Made by a program: the position numbers and the translations under genes | Origin: Francisella adeliensis | GTDB lineage: Bacteria > Pseudomonadota > Gammaproteobacteria > Francisellales > Francisellaceae | DNA length: 64,000 nucleotides | Direction: 5' to 3' | Assembly: GCF_003290445.1 (NCBI RefSeq) | Contig: NZ_CP021781.1 | Span: 1,302,001 to 1,366,000 of the forward strand | In this document: in pieces, positions 9,342 through 18,970 of the stretch | Position numbering within the stretch: the stretch's first letter is position 1 | Layout of the letters: every line of letters starts with the position of its first letter | The notes under the pieces: model-generated | What the model was told of the DNA's origin: nothing | Seen by the model: only the letters and a program-made list of their open reading frames with translations | The model's database searches: none

Positions 9342-10568
9342 TTATTCTACCTTTTCCTTCATGATTTTAACAGCAAATACAAATAATATTACTGCAACAA
9401 AAAACATTCCTCCACCAAATGTAATTGGTGCTGATGGCGATGTTGAAGATAAATGACCCATCATTAAATCATTTAAAAACCATGCTAACCCAAATCCAGC
9501 ACCAGCAGCTCCCATAGCTTTTCCTTGCTCTCTACTTGAAACAGCTGATGAAATCATTGTTAATAAAGCTGTATAACACAAAAGCTGAGATACTGATAAA
9601 ATCACAGCTAAAATCCACTGACCTTCTTGAGGGCCTATAACTCCAACAAGAATACTTCCCACACCTAAAACAATAGCAGCCGGAACAAAAACATTAGAGT
9701 TACTAAATTTCGTAAAAAGTTTAGGTTGTAAAACCAAGCAAGCTACTGCCGTTGACAGTCCCATTAACGCATAAAAAGCACCTATATCCGCGACACTATA
9801 GTCATAAACATGGTCTAAAAACAATGCTACACCTTGGCCATAAAAGCCCCAGCCGCACTGCAGTAACAAATAAACCACACCTATCACTCTAACTCGCTTA
9901 TCAGACACTAAAAAAGATATAGTTTTATAAATACTACCAATTTGAATAATTAAACCAGGATTTTTTGGTAAATCTTTTTTCATCACTATTGCAACAAAAA
10001 TCACATTGATAAAAGCCATCACTGCAGCAAATGCAAATGGTAAAGTATGATGAACATTTACAGATGCAACTAAACTTGTGATCACCGGACCAATAACAAA
10101 TCCTAGAGACGCTGCCATAGTTACAAATCCAATATTCTTAGATTTACTTTCCTCATCTGACATATCTATTATAGCTGCTTGGGCAATCTCAAATGCACCA
10201 CCAGCTAAACCACTGATAAACCTACTAGCAACAAACATTATGAAATTATGTGAGTAAATCGCATAAATAGATAGTAAATACGAAAGAAACGTACTTATTA
10301 ACGCTATTATCAATATTGATTTACGACCATACTTATCAGATAATTCTCCAATAATTGGGCAGCCTATCAATAAACCTAGTGGCCAACAAGATAAAGCTAT
10401 AGAGTAATACCAGTTCTGAAAATTACCGCCTGGATCACCAAATGTTACACAGATATTGTCAAAAAATAGAGATGGCATAATCGGAAAAACCAATCCTGCA
10501 GCCATAACATCTATAATAATAGTTGTAATAAGTATCATTATTACAAGATTTTTTGGATATAATTTCAT
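9342..10568 (-). CDS. MFS transporter, drug:H+ antiporter type (TetA-like)
   Basis: 408 residues with 12 predicted membrane helices. The MFS motif A is GELSDKYGRKS between helices 2 and 3, and the helix 4-5 region reads RFISGLAGGAFEIAQA. The layout fits 12-TM DHA1/TetA-like exporters. A good Shine-Dalgarno (GAGGG) precedes the ATG. Substrate unknown. Located directly upstream of uup. Confidence 0.8.
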   Translation of the reverse strand: MKLYPKNLVIMILITTIIIDVMAAGLVFPIMPSLFFDNICVTFGDPGGNFQNWYYSIALSCWPLGLLIGCPIIGELSDKYGRKSILIIALISTFLSYLLSIYAIYSHNFIMFVASRFISGLAGGAFEIAQAAIIDMSDEESKSKNIGFVTMAASLGFVIGPVITSLVASVNVHHTLPFAFAAVMAFINVIFVAIVMKKDLPKNPGLIIQIGSIYKTISFLVSDKRVRVIGVVYLLLQCGWGFYGQGVALFLDHVYDYSVADIGAFYALMGLSTAVACLVLQPKLFTKFSNSNVFVPAAIVLGVGSILVGVIGPQEGQWILAVILSVSQLLCYTALLTMISSAVSSREQGKAMGAAGAGFGLAWFLNDLMMGHLSSTSPSAPITFGGGMFFVAVILFVFAVKIMKEKVE

Positions 10569-10651
10569 GATTCCCTCTAACTTCTAAACAAGAAAAATAA
10601 ACATTTTTCAAGCTCAAATAGTATATTAAAAACTCTTATTTAGCAAGGTTT

Positions 10652-11680
10652 TCAATGCTTTGATATTTGCAGGATGTAATTGTATTCTTTTGAGAATTTT
10701 TCTAATGCATCTAAAAACATTCTTATGCAAAATAAAAATATTTCATCATGCTGTTCATTTTCTAACAAAGGTAAAATATGTTTATCATACTTAACAATTT
10801 CATGATAACTTATCCTTTTTCTACTCTTAATATCTTTAGCAATATCTTCTAATGATTCAATAATATGTTGCTTGAATCTTTTAAAAACCTCATCATCTAG
10901 GTTTTCAAGAGTTTTATCACTAAATCTAGACTCTAAATACTCATAAGAAATAATCATATATCTATAAAGTCTACGAGAGTACAAGCTCATTTTCTCAAAC
11001 TCTTTTACACTCTTATCAGATTTTTCATATTTTAATTCCTTAATAAGGTTTAAATGCTTTGCAAATTCCCCAAATAAACTTTCTCTCAATTTACGATGAT
11101 CATCATTTCTTTCAATAAATAAGATTTCAAAGAAATCCCTGATTTGTAAAATAGTTTTAGCATAGCTCTCTTTAAGTCTAGTCTCCGCTCGTATTGGAAA
11201 TACAAGCCTATTTACTAATAAAGATATACCTATCCCTAAAGATATTTCAACAGCTCTATACATTGCTACTTGCACACCAGGGTTCTGGTTTAATAAAATT
11301 ATGATTAATGTAATCCCAGACAAAGTACCAGCATAGCTAAATTTTGATGATGAACCAGCTGTATATACCGCAAATATAATAAATGGTATTGCAAAGTAAT
11401 AATGCAACCACCTAGGAACTAGCAATAAAATTGTGATAGCAACTATTGCTCCTATTACAGTTCCCAAGAACCTCATCAATGCTTTATCTAAAGCACCTCC
11501 TAAATTAGGTTGTGTTGACATTACAACTAACACTGTGATAACTATCCACAAATATGATTGAGACATATGAAAATGACTTTCTAAAAACATACCTAATGCA
11601 TAAGCTATAGATGCTGCTAGTGCTGCTTTTAGCGCGTTTATTGTTGCATATTTTTTACTATTTAAAAATGCTAGCTCCAT
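10652..11680 (-). CDS. FUSC family membrane protein (aromatic-acid exporter-like)
   Basis: 342 residues. The N-terminal half has about six hydrophobic segments, with the conserved FUSC stretch around AGTLSGITLIIILL and the AVEISLGIGISLLVNRLVFP helix. The C-terminal ~170 residues are a charged, helical cytoplasmic domain. Relatives (YccS, AaeB, YeeA) have one or two such membrane halves; this is a half-size version. A strong Shine-Dalgarno (AGGAGAG) lies in the 8 bases between rlmB and this ATG, making it the last gene of mpl-rlmB-FUSC. Confidence 0.8.
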   Translation of the reverse strand: MELAFLNSKKYATINALKAALAASIAYALGMFLESHFHMSQSYLWIVITVLVVMSTQPNLGGALDKALMRFLGTVIGAIVAITILLLVPRWLHYYFAIPFIIFAVYTAGSSSKFSYAGTLSGITLIIILLNQNPGVQVAMYRAVEISLGIGISLLVNRLVFPIRAETRLKESYAKTILQIRDFFEILFIERNDDHRKLRESLFGEFAKHLNLIKELKYEKSDKSVKEFEKMSLYSRRLYRYMIISYEYLESRFSDKTLENLDDEVFKRFKQHIIESLEDIAKDIKSRKRISYHEIVKYDKHILPLLENEQHDEIFLFCIRMFLDALEKFSKEYNYILQISKH

Positions 11681-11688
11681 CTACTCTC

Positions 11689-12429
11689 CTAAGATACTCT
11701 TTGTCTAACCCCTTCGTACATAGCAATACCTGCTGCCACAGATACATTTAGGCTTGAAACCTCGCCAAGCATTGGTAGTTTAGCTAGAAAATCACAAGTT
11801 GACTTTGTTCTTGCTCGCATACCCGAGCCTTCGGCTCCTGCTACTATAGCTACAGAATCTTTCAAATTCATAGAATAAAGACTTTCATCAGCTTCACCTG
11901 CTAAACCAATTATCCACACCCCAGCTTTTTTTAGCTTCTCAATAGCACGAGCAAGGTTTGTTGCTACTACTATTTTAGTATGCTCTGCTGCCCCACATGC
12001 AACTTTCTTAACCGTAGCGTTTATAGGTGAGCTGTTGTCTTTTGATACAACTATAAAATCAACACCTGCTGAGTGTGCCGAACGAATACAAGCTCCAAAA
12101 TTATGCGGATCTTGTACATTATCTAACACTAGAATGAATGCTTCCTTATGGGTTGGTAAAAGTTCTTCAATATCATTTTCAGAGTAAGTTTGAAAATCAA
12201 TCTTCTCAATGGCAAACACTCCCTGATGAGTTACACCCTTCTTTACCCTAAAAGGCAATTCTTTAATATTCTCAACAAAGCTAACTTCTATATTACTTGT
12301 TTGAGCATTTGCTACAAGTTTATCAATTTTTGGGTTACTATTTTGCTTTTTTAATATAAAAAGCTCTTTAGCTTGATTAGTGTTTACCAAGCCATCTACG
12401 GCGTGTATTCCGTATACTAAACTACTCAT
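11689..12429 (-). CDS. rlmB: 23S rRNA (guanosine-2'-O-)-methyltransferase RlmB (SpoU family)
   Basis: 246 residues. An N-terminal substrate-binding domain (~1-70) begins SSLVYGIHAVDGLV. The SpoU/TrmH knot follows, with motif 1 LDNVQDPHNFGACIRSA, motif 2 VAGAEGSGMR and motif 3 IPMLGEVSSLNVSVA (here LPMLGEVSSLNVSVA). RlmB methylates G2251 of 23S rRNA in E. coli. The ATG overlaps the TGA of mpl by 4 bases, so it is translationally coupled. Confidence 0.93.
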   Translation of the reverse strand: MSSLVYGIHAVDGLVNTNQAKELFILKKQNSNPKIDKLVANAQTSNIEVSFVENIKELPFRVKKGVTHQGVFAIEKIDFQTYSENDIEELLPTHKEAFILVLDNVQDPHNFGACIRSAHSAGVDFIVVSKDNSSPINATVKKVACGAAEHTKIVVATNLARAIEKLKKAGVWIIGLAGEADESLYSMNLKDSVAIVAGAEGSGMRARTKSTCDFLAKLPMLGEVSSLNVSVAAGIAMYEGVRQRVS

Positions 12430-13787
12430 TTATTCTCCAATATTTCTACTAATTTTTCGCGTAAACCATCAAATGAGCCATTACTCATCATTACTAGTTC
12501 TACTTTATTATTTTCTACCAAAAGTAACTCTACTTGTGAGATAAAACCATTTATATTAGGTATAAACTCAACTCTAGAGTCGTGACCTAAAAGCTCTTTT
12601 GCATCCCATTTCAAAAGCTCATGATTATAAAGCAATATTTTATCTGCTGAGTCTATCGCTTGAGGTAAGTTTTGTTTATTGTCACCCTGTCGCATTGTGT
12701 TTGAACGAGGATCAATAAGACCAACAACAAAAGCATCTGGTGACTTATTTGTCACTGCTTCAAGAGTTAGTTTAATAGATGTTGGGTGATGTGCAAAATC
12801 ATCATACAATGTAATATTTTGTGATTTATACAAAACTTCCAACCTGCGTTTAACACCTTTAAAACTAGCAAAGCCTTTAGCAATAGTCTCATCACTTATA
12901 CCAACCTGCTTAGCAACACTATACGCACAAAGAGCATTTGCAGCATTATGTTCACCAATCAAACCCCATGAAATTTTTAGGCTTTTGTCACCCTCACATA
13001 GTTTAAATTCAGAAAAATCTGCTTTACAGCTATCAAGGTAAACACCTAATTTAGAATTCAAAGGTATTTGCTTTGACCAACACCCCATGTCTATTATATT
13101 TAGTACATTTTTATCATTTGCATTGTAAAGCACGCTCGCCTTAGCTGGCATTTTTCTAAGTAACTGGTGAAATTGCCAATATATCGCATCAATATCTTTA
13201 AAGATATCAGCATGATCAAATTCGATATTATTTATCACAAATATATCAGGAGCATAATGGATTAGTTTCGAGCGTTTATCAAAAAATGCAGTGTCATACT
13301 CATCAGCCTCTATAACAAAATATTCAGAATCAGTATACCTTGAAGATACTCCTAAATCAGCACTTATTCCACCAACTAAAAAACTAGGGTTTAAACCTGC
13401 TTCTTCAAGCAACTTAATAGTCATAGTAGTAGTTGTAGTTTTACCATGCGTTCCAGCAATAGCTATTACTTTTTTCTCTTTAAGAATATTTTGATACAGC
13501 CACTCTGGCCCACTAAAATACGCCAACTCTTGATCTAAAACATACTCAATAATCTCCATACCGCGTTTCATAACATTACCGATAATTATCTCATCAGGTT
13601 TTGCATCTAATTGCGATAATTCAAATCCTTGTATGATTTCAACACCTTGAGACTCAAGATAAGTACTCATCGGTGGGTATACATTTAAATCTGAACCTGT
13701 AACTTTATAGCCTTTTTGCTTAGCAAGGATAGCCAGTGAGCCCATAAATGTGCCACAAACTCCAAGTATATGAATATGTTTTGACAT
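12426..13787 (-). CDS. mpl: UDP-N-acetylmuramate:L-alanyl-gamma-D-glutamyl-meso-diaminopimelate ligase
   Basis: 453 residues. The start KHIHILGVCGTFMGSLA is diagnostic of Mpl, and the ATP loop GTHGKTTTTTM is near residue 110. The central domain includes FVINNIEFDHADIF and the C-terminal domain DDFAHHPTSIKLTLEA. Mpl reattaches recycled tripeptide to UDP-MurNAc. Together with the L,D-transpeptidase, lysA and alr in this window it points to active wall recycling. Divergent from pyrE across 123 bases. Confidence 0.95.
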   Translation of the reverse strand: MSKHIHILGVCGTFMGSLAILAKQKGYKVTGSDLNVYPPMSTYLESQGVEIIQGFELSQLDAKPDEIIIGNVMKRGMEIIEYVLDQELAYFSGPEWLYQNILKEKKVIAIAGTHGKTTTTTMTIKLLEEAGLNPSFLVGGISADLGVSSRYTDSEYFVIEADEYDTAFFDKRSKLIHYAPDIFVINNIEFDHADIFKDIDAIYWQFHQLLRKMPAKASVLYNANDKNVLNIIDMGCWSKQIPLNSKLGVYLDSCKADFSEFKLCEGDKSLKISWGLIGEHNAANALCAYSVAKQVGISDETIAKGFASFKGVKRRLEVLYKSQNITLYDDFAHHPTSIKLTLEAVTNKSPDAFVVGLIDPRSNTMRQGDNKQNLPQAIDSADKILLYNHELLKWDAKELLGHDSRVEFIPNINGFISQVELLLVENNKVELVMMSNGSFDGLREKLVEILENK

Positions 13788-13846
13788 TTTCTTAAATAAA
13801 AAACAGTATTAGCATACAGTATAACAAGTAATTAACTCTGCTTGTA

Positions 13847-13875
13847 TTGGTATTTTTAATAGTTTTCTTTATAAT
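13847..13875 (+). promoter_or_regulatory. Putative sigma-70 promoter of pyrE-lpxH
   Basis: TTGGTA (13847-13852) and TATAAT (13870-13875) are spaced by 17 bases, 35 bases before the pyrE ATG. The -10 is a full consensus match. No attenuator hairpin is visible in the short leader. Confidence 0.6.
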
Positions 13876-13910
13876 TCATAATACATAGCTTCAATAAAGA
13901 ACACTCTAAT

Positions 13911-14537
13911 ATGTTTATAGATTTCGCACTAGAAAGCCAAGTACTTAAATTTGGTGAATTTACATTAAAATCAGGAAGAATTAGTCCGTATTTTTTTAAT
14001 GCTGGATTATTTAATACAGGCAAACAACTTGCTACGCTAGCTGATTTTTATGCACAGAAAATATCTCAAAGTAACATTAAGTATGATGTGCTTTTTGGCC
14101 CTGCATATAAAGGTATACCACTCGTTGCAGCTATATCTACAGTATTAGCAATCAAATACAATATAGATATACCTTATGCTTTTGATCGTAAAGAAGCTAA
14201 AAACCATGGTGAAGGTGGTATTTTTGTTGGTGCTGATATGACTAATAAAAAAGTACTACTTGTTGATGATGTAATGACTGCTGGAACAGCCTTTTTTGAA
14301 TCTAAAGAAAAACTGCAAACGATTAATGCAACTATTGCAGGTGTTATCCTTTCTATTGATCGCCAAGAAAAAGCAAAGGATAGTGATATATCTGCTACTA
14401 AAAAAATATCTCAAGACTTTAATACCCCAGTATTAGCTGTTACAAACTTTTCTGCTATTTATGATTATGTAAAAGAAAACCTTGATGATGCTACTGTAGC
14501 TAAATTTAAACAATACCGTGAGAAATATGGATCATAA
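13911..14537 (+). CDS. pyrE: Orotate phosphoribosyltransferase
   Basis: 208 residues. The PRPP-binding motif VLLVDDVMTAGTA (~120) and the lysine-rich loop YAFDRKEAKNHGEGG (~90-105) match bacterial PyrE. It converts orotate and PRPP to OMP in pyrimidine synthesis. The end of the gene overlaps the start of lpxH by 11 bases, so the two form one transcript driven by the promoter at 13847. Confidence 0.96.
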   Translation: MFIDFALESQVLKFGEFTLKSGRISPYFFNAGLFNTGKQLATLADFYAQKISQSNIKYDVLFGPAYKGIPLVAAISTVLAIKYNIDIPYAFDRKEAKNHGEGGIFVGADMTNKKVLLVDDVMTAGTAFFESKEKLQTINATIAGVILSIDRQEKAKDSDISATKKISQDFNTPVLAVTNFSAIYDYVKENLDDATVAKFKQYREKYGS

Positions 14538-15246
14538 TAAAGATATTTATATTGTTGCGGATCTTCATTTAAATGAGGGTCATGCTGAAATGGCTGATGT
14601 TTTTAAGCAGTTTTTAAAAAGTATAACAAGCTCAGAAAATATACTTTTTATAATGGGAGACTTTTTTGATTATTGGATTGGTGATAATCATAAAGATGAG
14701 TTTTATCACGAAATAACAAGCTGGTTAAAAAAAGCTCGTGATGATGGTTTAGAAATACTTTTCATACATGGTAATCGTGACTTTTTAATTGGCAAAAAAT
14801 TTGCTAAACAAAGTGGCGTAAAAATACTTAAAGACCCATACTATGCAACAATAGCAGGTAAGAAAATATTATTCTCGCATGGCGATTTATTTTGTACAGA
14901 TGATAAAAGCTACCAAATATATCGTAAGTGGATTGCTTATAACTACCCTCTTAGATTTATATTTAGAAGACTTCCATTATTTTTAAGAGAAAAAACAGCT
15001 CAAAATGTTAGAAATCATAGCTATGCAAAAAACCGTAAAGATCCAACTGTAGATGTAACAGCTGAAGGTATTGCAAAATATCGTAAGGATTGTGATGTAG
15101 TAATTCATGGTCATACACACAGAATGAACATTCATCATGAGAAAGATCATACTCGCTATGTGGTTGGTGATTGGTATAAAACAGGTAATTATCTAAAAAT
15201 CTCAAAAAATGGCGAGATAAATTTGATTCGAGAAATTAAGCTTTGA
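14527..15246 (+). CDS. lpxH: UDP-2,3-diacylglucosamine hydrolase
   Basis: 239 residues from the ATG at 14527. A GTG three codons upstream is in frame but lies in the probable Shine-Dalgarno (GTGAGAA), so the ATG is chosen. Calcineurin-like phosphoesterase motifs are all present: DLHL, GDFFDYWIGD, HGNRDF, SHGD and HGHTHR. LpxH cleaves UDP-2,3-diacylglucosamine to lipid X in lipid A synthesis at the inner membrane. Overlap with pyrE indicates coupling. Confidence 0.95.
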   Translation: MDHNKDIYIVADLHLNEGHAEMADVFKQFLKSITSSENILFIMGDFFDYWIGDNHKDEFYHEITSWLKKARDDGLEILFIHGNRDFLIGKKFAKQSGVKILKDPYYATIAGKKILFSHGDLFCTDDKSYQIYRKWIAYNYPLRFIFRRLPLFLREKTAQNVRNHSYAKNRKDPTVDVTAEGIAKYRKDCDVVIHGHTHRMNIHHEKDHTRYVVGDWYKTGNYLKISKNGEINLIREIKL

Positions 15247-15328
15247 GCTTACAAGGCTTAAAAACATAGGTTACTCAATTATCAAAAAGAAAGTCATTTG
15301 AATCCAAATAGTACACTATAACAATAAA

Positions 15329-16732
15329 CTACAAAATTCTCTTCCTATGCAGCCATATCCACACTAGTGGGATAGCCACAATTATCACATCTGCAACAAC
15401 CAAAATCATAGTATATTGAAATACATTTTTCACATGAGAAAATGCTGGTGGGAAAAGCCCTAAGATAAAACCTAATACACACATAAATATTGCAATACAT
15501 GACATACTTACTAAAAGCCAGTTTGTACCACGCTTACCTACATAAAACGCTCTATGCTCACTAGCTTTTTTAAAGCGTAAACGAATAGCTGCAGCAAACA
15601 CCATAATCCACATGACAACTGTAAATTGTGATGTAATCGCTACAAGTAATGCAAATGCTGAATAAATAGAAGGCATAACCAAAAATGCTAAAGACAAAAA
15701 CACAACTATAGCTACTTGAATCATAAGCATATTCGTTGGCATACCGTATTTGTTTTCACCTGCCATAACTTTAGGAAAAAATTCTTGCTCAGCTGCTGTC
15801 TGCATTCCTCTAGCAGGACCAAGCACCCAAGTACTAAGAGCTGCTAACATCCCTATAGAAACCATAATAGCAATTACTGGCTTCATACTTCCTAAGCCAA
15901 CGATAGTAAGTACAGCTGATATACCCTGGATAAGACCATTAAGTACATTCACATCTTTAACAGGTACTACTATCATCAATGAAACTGTTGTAAGAATTGT
16001 TAATGAAACTATAATTACAGTTGCTAAAAGTATAGACCTTGGGATATTTTTTTCAGGGTTTTCGATATTAGTCATATGAAAAGCTACTGACTGAATACCA
16101 GAATATGATGATAAAGTCTTTACGAGTAACGCATAAGTTCCTAACGATAATGCTGGTAAAAAATCAGTCACTCCATGGTACTCAAGATGACTTTGACCTG
16201 TAATTAAAAAATACATAGCTCCCGCAACTAAAAGCACTCCAGGGATTATCATCCCAAAGACCACACCTACTATATTTAATATGATAACTCGGCGCATTGG
16301 CCAACAGTTAAATAAACTTACAGCAATAAATGTAGCAACCATAACAAGCCAAAAAGCAAAACTAGTATGTGTATTTTCAACAAAACCTCGAAAACCAACA
16401 TAAGCAAAAGTTGCAATCAATGCCGTAACAGTACTTGGAAAGCCTACAACATTATTAAACCATTCTAGCCACATTGCAAGCACTCCAGCCTTTTCACCAA
16501 GCCCTGCTTTAACCCAACTAAATACACCACCATTATTATTAGTAAGCATACTACTTAACTCAGCACATATAAGTGATGTTGGTACCAAAAATGTAACTGC
16601 AGCAATTAAGTAAAAGAAAACACTTTGTAGCCCTATCGTTGCCATAAAAGCAATCGAACTTAAACTTACTATAGCTGTGATATTAAGTGCTGTGAGTGAT
16701 AAAACTGATATTTTTTTATTAGAATATTGCAT
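15329..16732 (-). CDS. APC superfamily amino-acid permease (glutamate:GABA antiporter-like)
   Basis: 467 residues with about 12 membrane helices. The N-terminal part (AELSSMLTNNNGGVFSWVKAGLG, then AMWLEWFNNVVGFP) resembles GadC-type antiporters of the APC superfamily. It lies 11 bases after lysA with a good Shine-Dalgarno (AAAGGAAA), so it is cotranscribed with lysA. The context suggests a lysine, diaminopimelate or other basic amino-acid substrate, but this is inference; a glutamate-type carrier remains possible. Confidence 0.8.
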   Translation of the reverse strand: MQYSNKKISVLSLTALNITAIVSLSSIAFMATIGLQSVFFYLIAAVTFLVPTSLICAELSSMLTNNNGGVFSWVKAGLGEKAGVLAMWLEWFNNVVGFPSTVTALIATFAYVGFRGFVENTHTSFAFWLVMVATFIAVSLFNCWPMRRVIILNIVGVVFGMIIPGVLLVAGAMYFLITGQSHLEYHGVTDFLPALSLGTYALLVKTLSSYSGIQSVAFHMTNIENPEKNIPRSILLATVIIVSLTILTTVSLMIVVPVKDVNVLNGLIQGISAVLTIVGLGSMKPVIAIMVSIGMLAALSTWVLGPARGMQTAAEQEFFPKVMAGENKYGMPTNMLMIQVAIVVFLSLAFLVMPSIYSAFALLVAITSQFTVVMWIMVFAAAIRLRFKKASEHRAFYVGKRGTNWLLVSMSCIAIFMCVLGFILGLFPPAFSHVKNVFQYTMILVVADVIIVAIPLVWIWLHRKRIL

Positions 16733-16743
16733 CGTATTTCCTT

Positions 16744-17925
16744 TTAAATAAAGTATTCTTTTACTGTAGGGCGAAGATTGTATTCACTCGCTAAAACCTT
16801 ACCATAAGCTCCTGCTGAATATATCGCAACTATGTAACCCCTTTTTAACTTAGGCAGTCGATAGTGCTTTGCAAAAATATCACTTGATTCACAAATTGGT
16901 CCAACCACATGATAAGCTTTCTCATCATTACTTCCACTATCTGTCAATGCTACTATTTTATGTTGTGCTTGATAAAGTGCAGGTCTTAGAAGCTCAGTCA
17001 TCCCTGCATCTATAATTGCAAAATCTGTATTACCCGTAGTTTTTGTATATAAAACTTTACTTAAAAGTATCCCAGATTGAGCAACTAGAGACCTACCTAA
17101 TTCAAAGTGAACTTGCATAGTATTTTTAAACTTAAAGCCTATAGCAATATTTCTAAAAAACTCATCAAAATCAACAACAGAGTTTGCTTCAGGGTTTTCA
17201 TAATCTATACCAAGACCACCACCAAAATTTATATGCTTAATTTCTATACCCTTGTCAAGTAAGTTCTCAAGGTGGTTATTTACAGTGGCAACCAAATCAT
17301 TAAATACATTTAAATTTAAAATTTGTGACCCCACATGATAATGCAATCCAATAATATCTATATTTTTGAGTGTGGAAGCTTCTTTAAATATAAACTCTTC
17401 AACCATATCAAAAGATATGCCGAACTTATCATCAAACTGTCCTGTACTAATATAATGATGCGTTTGGGCATCTATATCGGGGTTAATGCGTATACAAATA
17501 TTAGCTGTTACACCCTTAGACTTTGCAAATTCATTTATAACCTGAATTTCTTCTATAGATTCACAATTAAATGCAAATATACCAGCATCTAATGCTAACT
17601 CTATCTCCCAGTCAGCTTTACCAACGCCAGCAAACACTATATGACTAGGGTCAACACCCGCATCTAAAGCTCGTTGAACTTCTCCGCCACTTACACAGTC
17701 TATACCCATATTGTATTTTTTAGCATAGTCAATAATACCAGCGTTATGGTTTGCTTTTATAGCATAGTGAATTACAGCATTATCAAAATGCTTATCTAAA
17801 GCTTTTTTTGCAGCTGAGAAAGTCGCATCTAAAAGGTTTTTATCATAGATATAGCATGGCGTAGTTATCCCTGAATCAGCAAATTTTAGTAAGTCAGTAT
17901 CGTTAAATATTTTAAAAGCATTCAT
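16744..17925 (-). CDS. lysA: Diaminopimelate decarboxylase
   Basis: 393 residues, a type III fold PLP enzyme. The PLP lysine is in HYAIKANHNAGII (~55). The HYHVGSQI region, the glycine-rich FGGGLGIDY, the ELGRSLVAQSG arginine and the CESSDIFAKHYRLP catalytic Cys region are all visible. It decarboxylates meso-DAP to lysine. Middle gene of L,D-transpeptidase-lysA-permease, with SD AAAGGAAA. No L-box (lysine riboswitch) is recognisable ahead of the operon. Confidence 0.94.
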   Translation of the reverse strand: MNAFKIFNDTDLLKFADSGITTPCYIYDKNLLDATFSAAKKALDKHFDNAVIHYAIKANHNAGIIDYAKKYNMGIDCVSGGEVQRALDAGVDPSHIVFAGVGKADWEIELALDAGIFAFNCESIEEIQVINEFAKSKGVTANICIRINPDIDAQTHHYISTGQFDDKFGISFDMVEEFIFKEASTLKNIDIIGLHYHVGSQILNLNVFNDLVATVNNHLENLLDKGIEIKHINFGGGLGIDYENPEANSVVDFDEFFRNIAIGFKFKNTMQVHFELGRSLVAQSGILLSKVLYTKTTGNTDFAIIDAGMTELLRPALYQAQHKIVALTDSGSNDEKAYHVVGPICESSDIFAKHYRLPKLKRGYIVAIYSAGAYGKVLASEYNLRPTVKEYFI

Positions 17926-17940
17926 TATTATTTCCTTTCA

Positions 17941-18612
17941 TTAAGATAAGTTTGGTAGACGGTATTGAACTCTTATTTGCTCATAGCTATGTATTGGTAG
18001 CTGTACTATCACTGGTTTTTTAGATGGATCTATCCAACTCTGAAGATTTTCAATACTCTCTTCTGCCATTGCAGTACAGCCTTCTGTACCAGTAGTTGGT
18101 GATTTCCATATATGCATAAATATACATGAACCCTTCTTTGCTTGAGCAGGATTATGATTATAAAGCAGTTCTATACCATACTTATATTGAGGTACTTTTG
18201 ACATATGTTCCGATGACTGCCAGTCTTTGGTATATTTAGAAGTGTTTACTATGTCGTTATAGTATTTTGAATTACTATCATCGATACATTCTATCCCAGT
18301 TTTTACATGTATATAATTTGATAAATCAGACTCTTTAAAACCAAAAGTTTTCCCTACTTTAAAAACTCCTGCTGGTGTTTTACTATCACCTTCTTTTTTA
18401 TTCGCTAATTTCTTATCTTCAAAACTTGATGCTGGTGCTAGACCTTTCTTACCAACAACTACATCAATATTTTTCTTAACAACTACCCACTTATGATTTT
18501 TATCTTTATCAAAATACCACATCTTAGCAGACATACTATCCCAACTATCTGATGTAACAACTATTAGTTGCCCTGCTTGCTCCACTAGTTGTGTATTTAT
18601 TTCTTGATACAT
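17941..18612 (-). CDS. L,D-transpeptidase (YkuD domain) without visible signal peptide
   Basis: 223 residues. The YkuD active site is HIWKSPTTGTEGCTAM, with His ~167 and nucleophilic Cys ~179. An upstream GDSKTPAGVFKVG element is typical. Family members make or remodel DAP-DAP crosslinks or attach proteins to peptidoglycan in the periplasm. The N-terminus (MYQEINTQLVEQAGQLIVVT) has no hydrophobic leader and no upstream in-frame start adds one by eye, which is odd for a periplasmic enzyme. Shine-Dalgarno AGGAGA is ~11 bases from the ATG. First gene of the operon with lysA. Confidence 0.85.
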   Translation of the reverse strand: MYQEINTQLVEQAGQLIVVTSDSWDSMSAKMWYFDKDKNHKWVVVKKNIDVVVGKKGLAPASSFEDKKLANKKEGDSKTPAGVFKVGKTFGFKESDLSNYIHVKTGIECIDDSNSKYYNDIVNTSKYTKDWQSSEHMSKVPQYKYGIELLYNHNPAQAKKGSCIFMHIWKSPTTGTEGCTAMAEESIENLQSWIDPSKKPVIVQLPIHSYEQIRVQYRLPNLS

Positions 18613-18970
18613 TATTTAACAAGTCTCCTAAATTACTTATTAGTTTGATTGCTAAGCTTTTATGTTTTAAGTGGAATATTTTTTGAATTGAGGTAGATAA
18701 AGAAAAATAGAGATACAGAAAGAACCAAAATGGTTAAACATTCCAAATGACACTCATAAACCTAAAACCTAAACTCATACTCATACTCATTTTTATACCT
18801 TTTAAACTTCTAAAACATTAACAAAATCTTTATCTAAACAAATAATAAAGAATAGTCACAGAATTGCAAAACCTTTCTTACTTATAATTGTAAAATGCCA
18901 AATCTTTTATTTCAAAAAAAACTATTGCAAAGTATAATAACTCTCATATTTAATTTATAAATACTACAAA
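18613..18970. other. Divergent intergenic region with a short hexamer repeat
   Basis: 358 bases between the L,D-transpeptidase and plsY genes, very AT-rich. It holds three tandem CTCATA-type units (18774-18790), preceded by repeated CCTAAA. Two TATAAT boxes face plsY (18883-18888 and 18933-18938), the latter with a weak TTTCAA at 18910. No ORF with a credible start and no strong terminator hairpin was seen. Confidence 0.5.

Noticed and set aside
14518-14526. GTG start of lpxH
   Set aside because: It overlaps the SD-like GTGAGAA; the ATG three codons later fits better.
15296-15309. Terminator after the APC permease
   Set aside because: The stem ATTTG/CAAAT is only 5 bp and AT-only apart from one pair; too weak to call.
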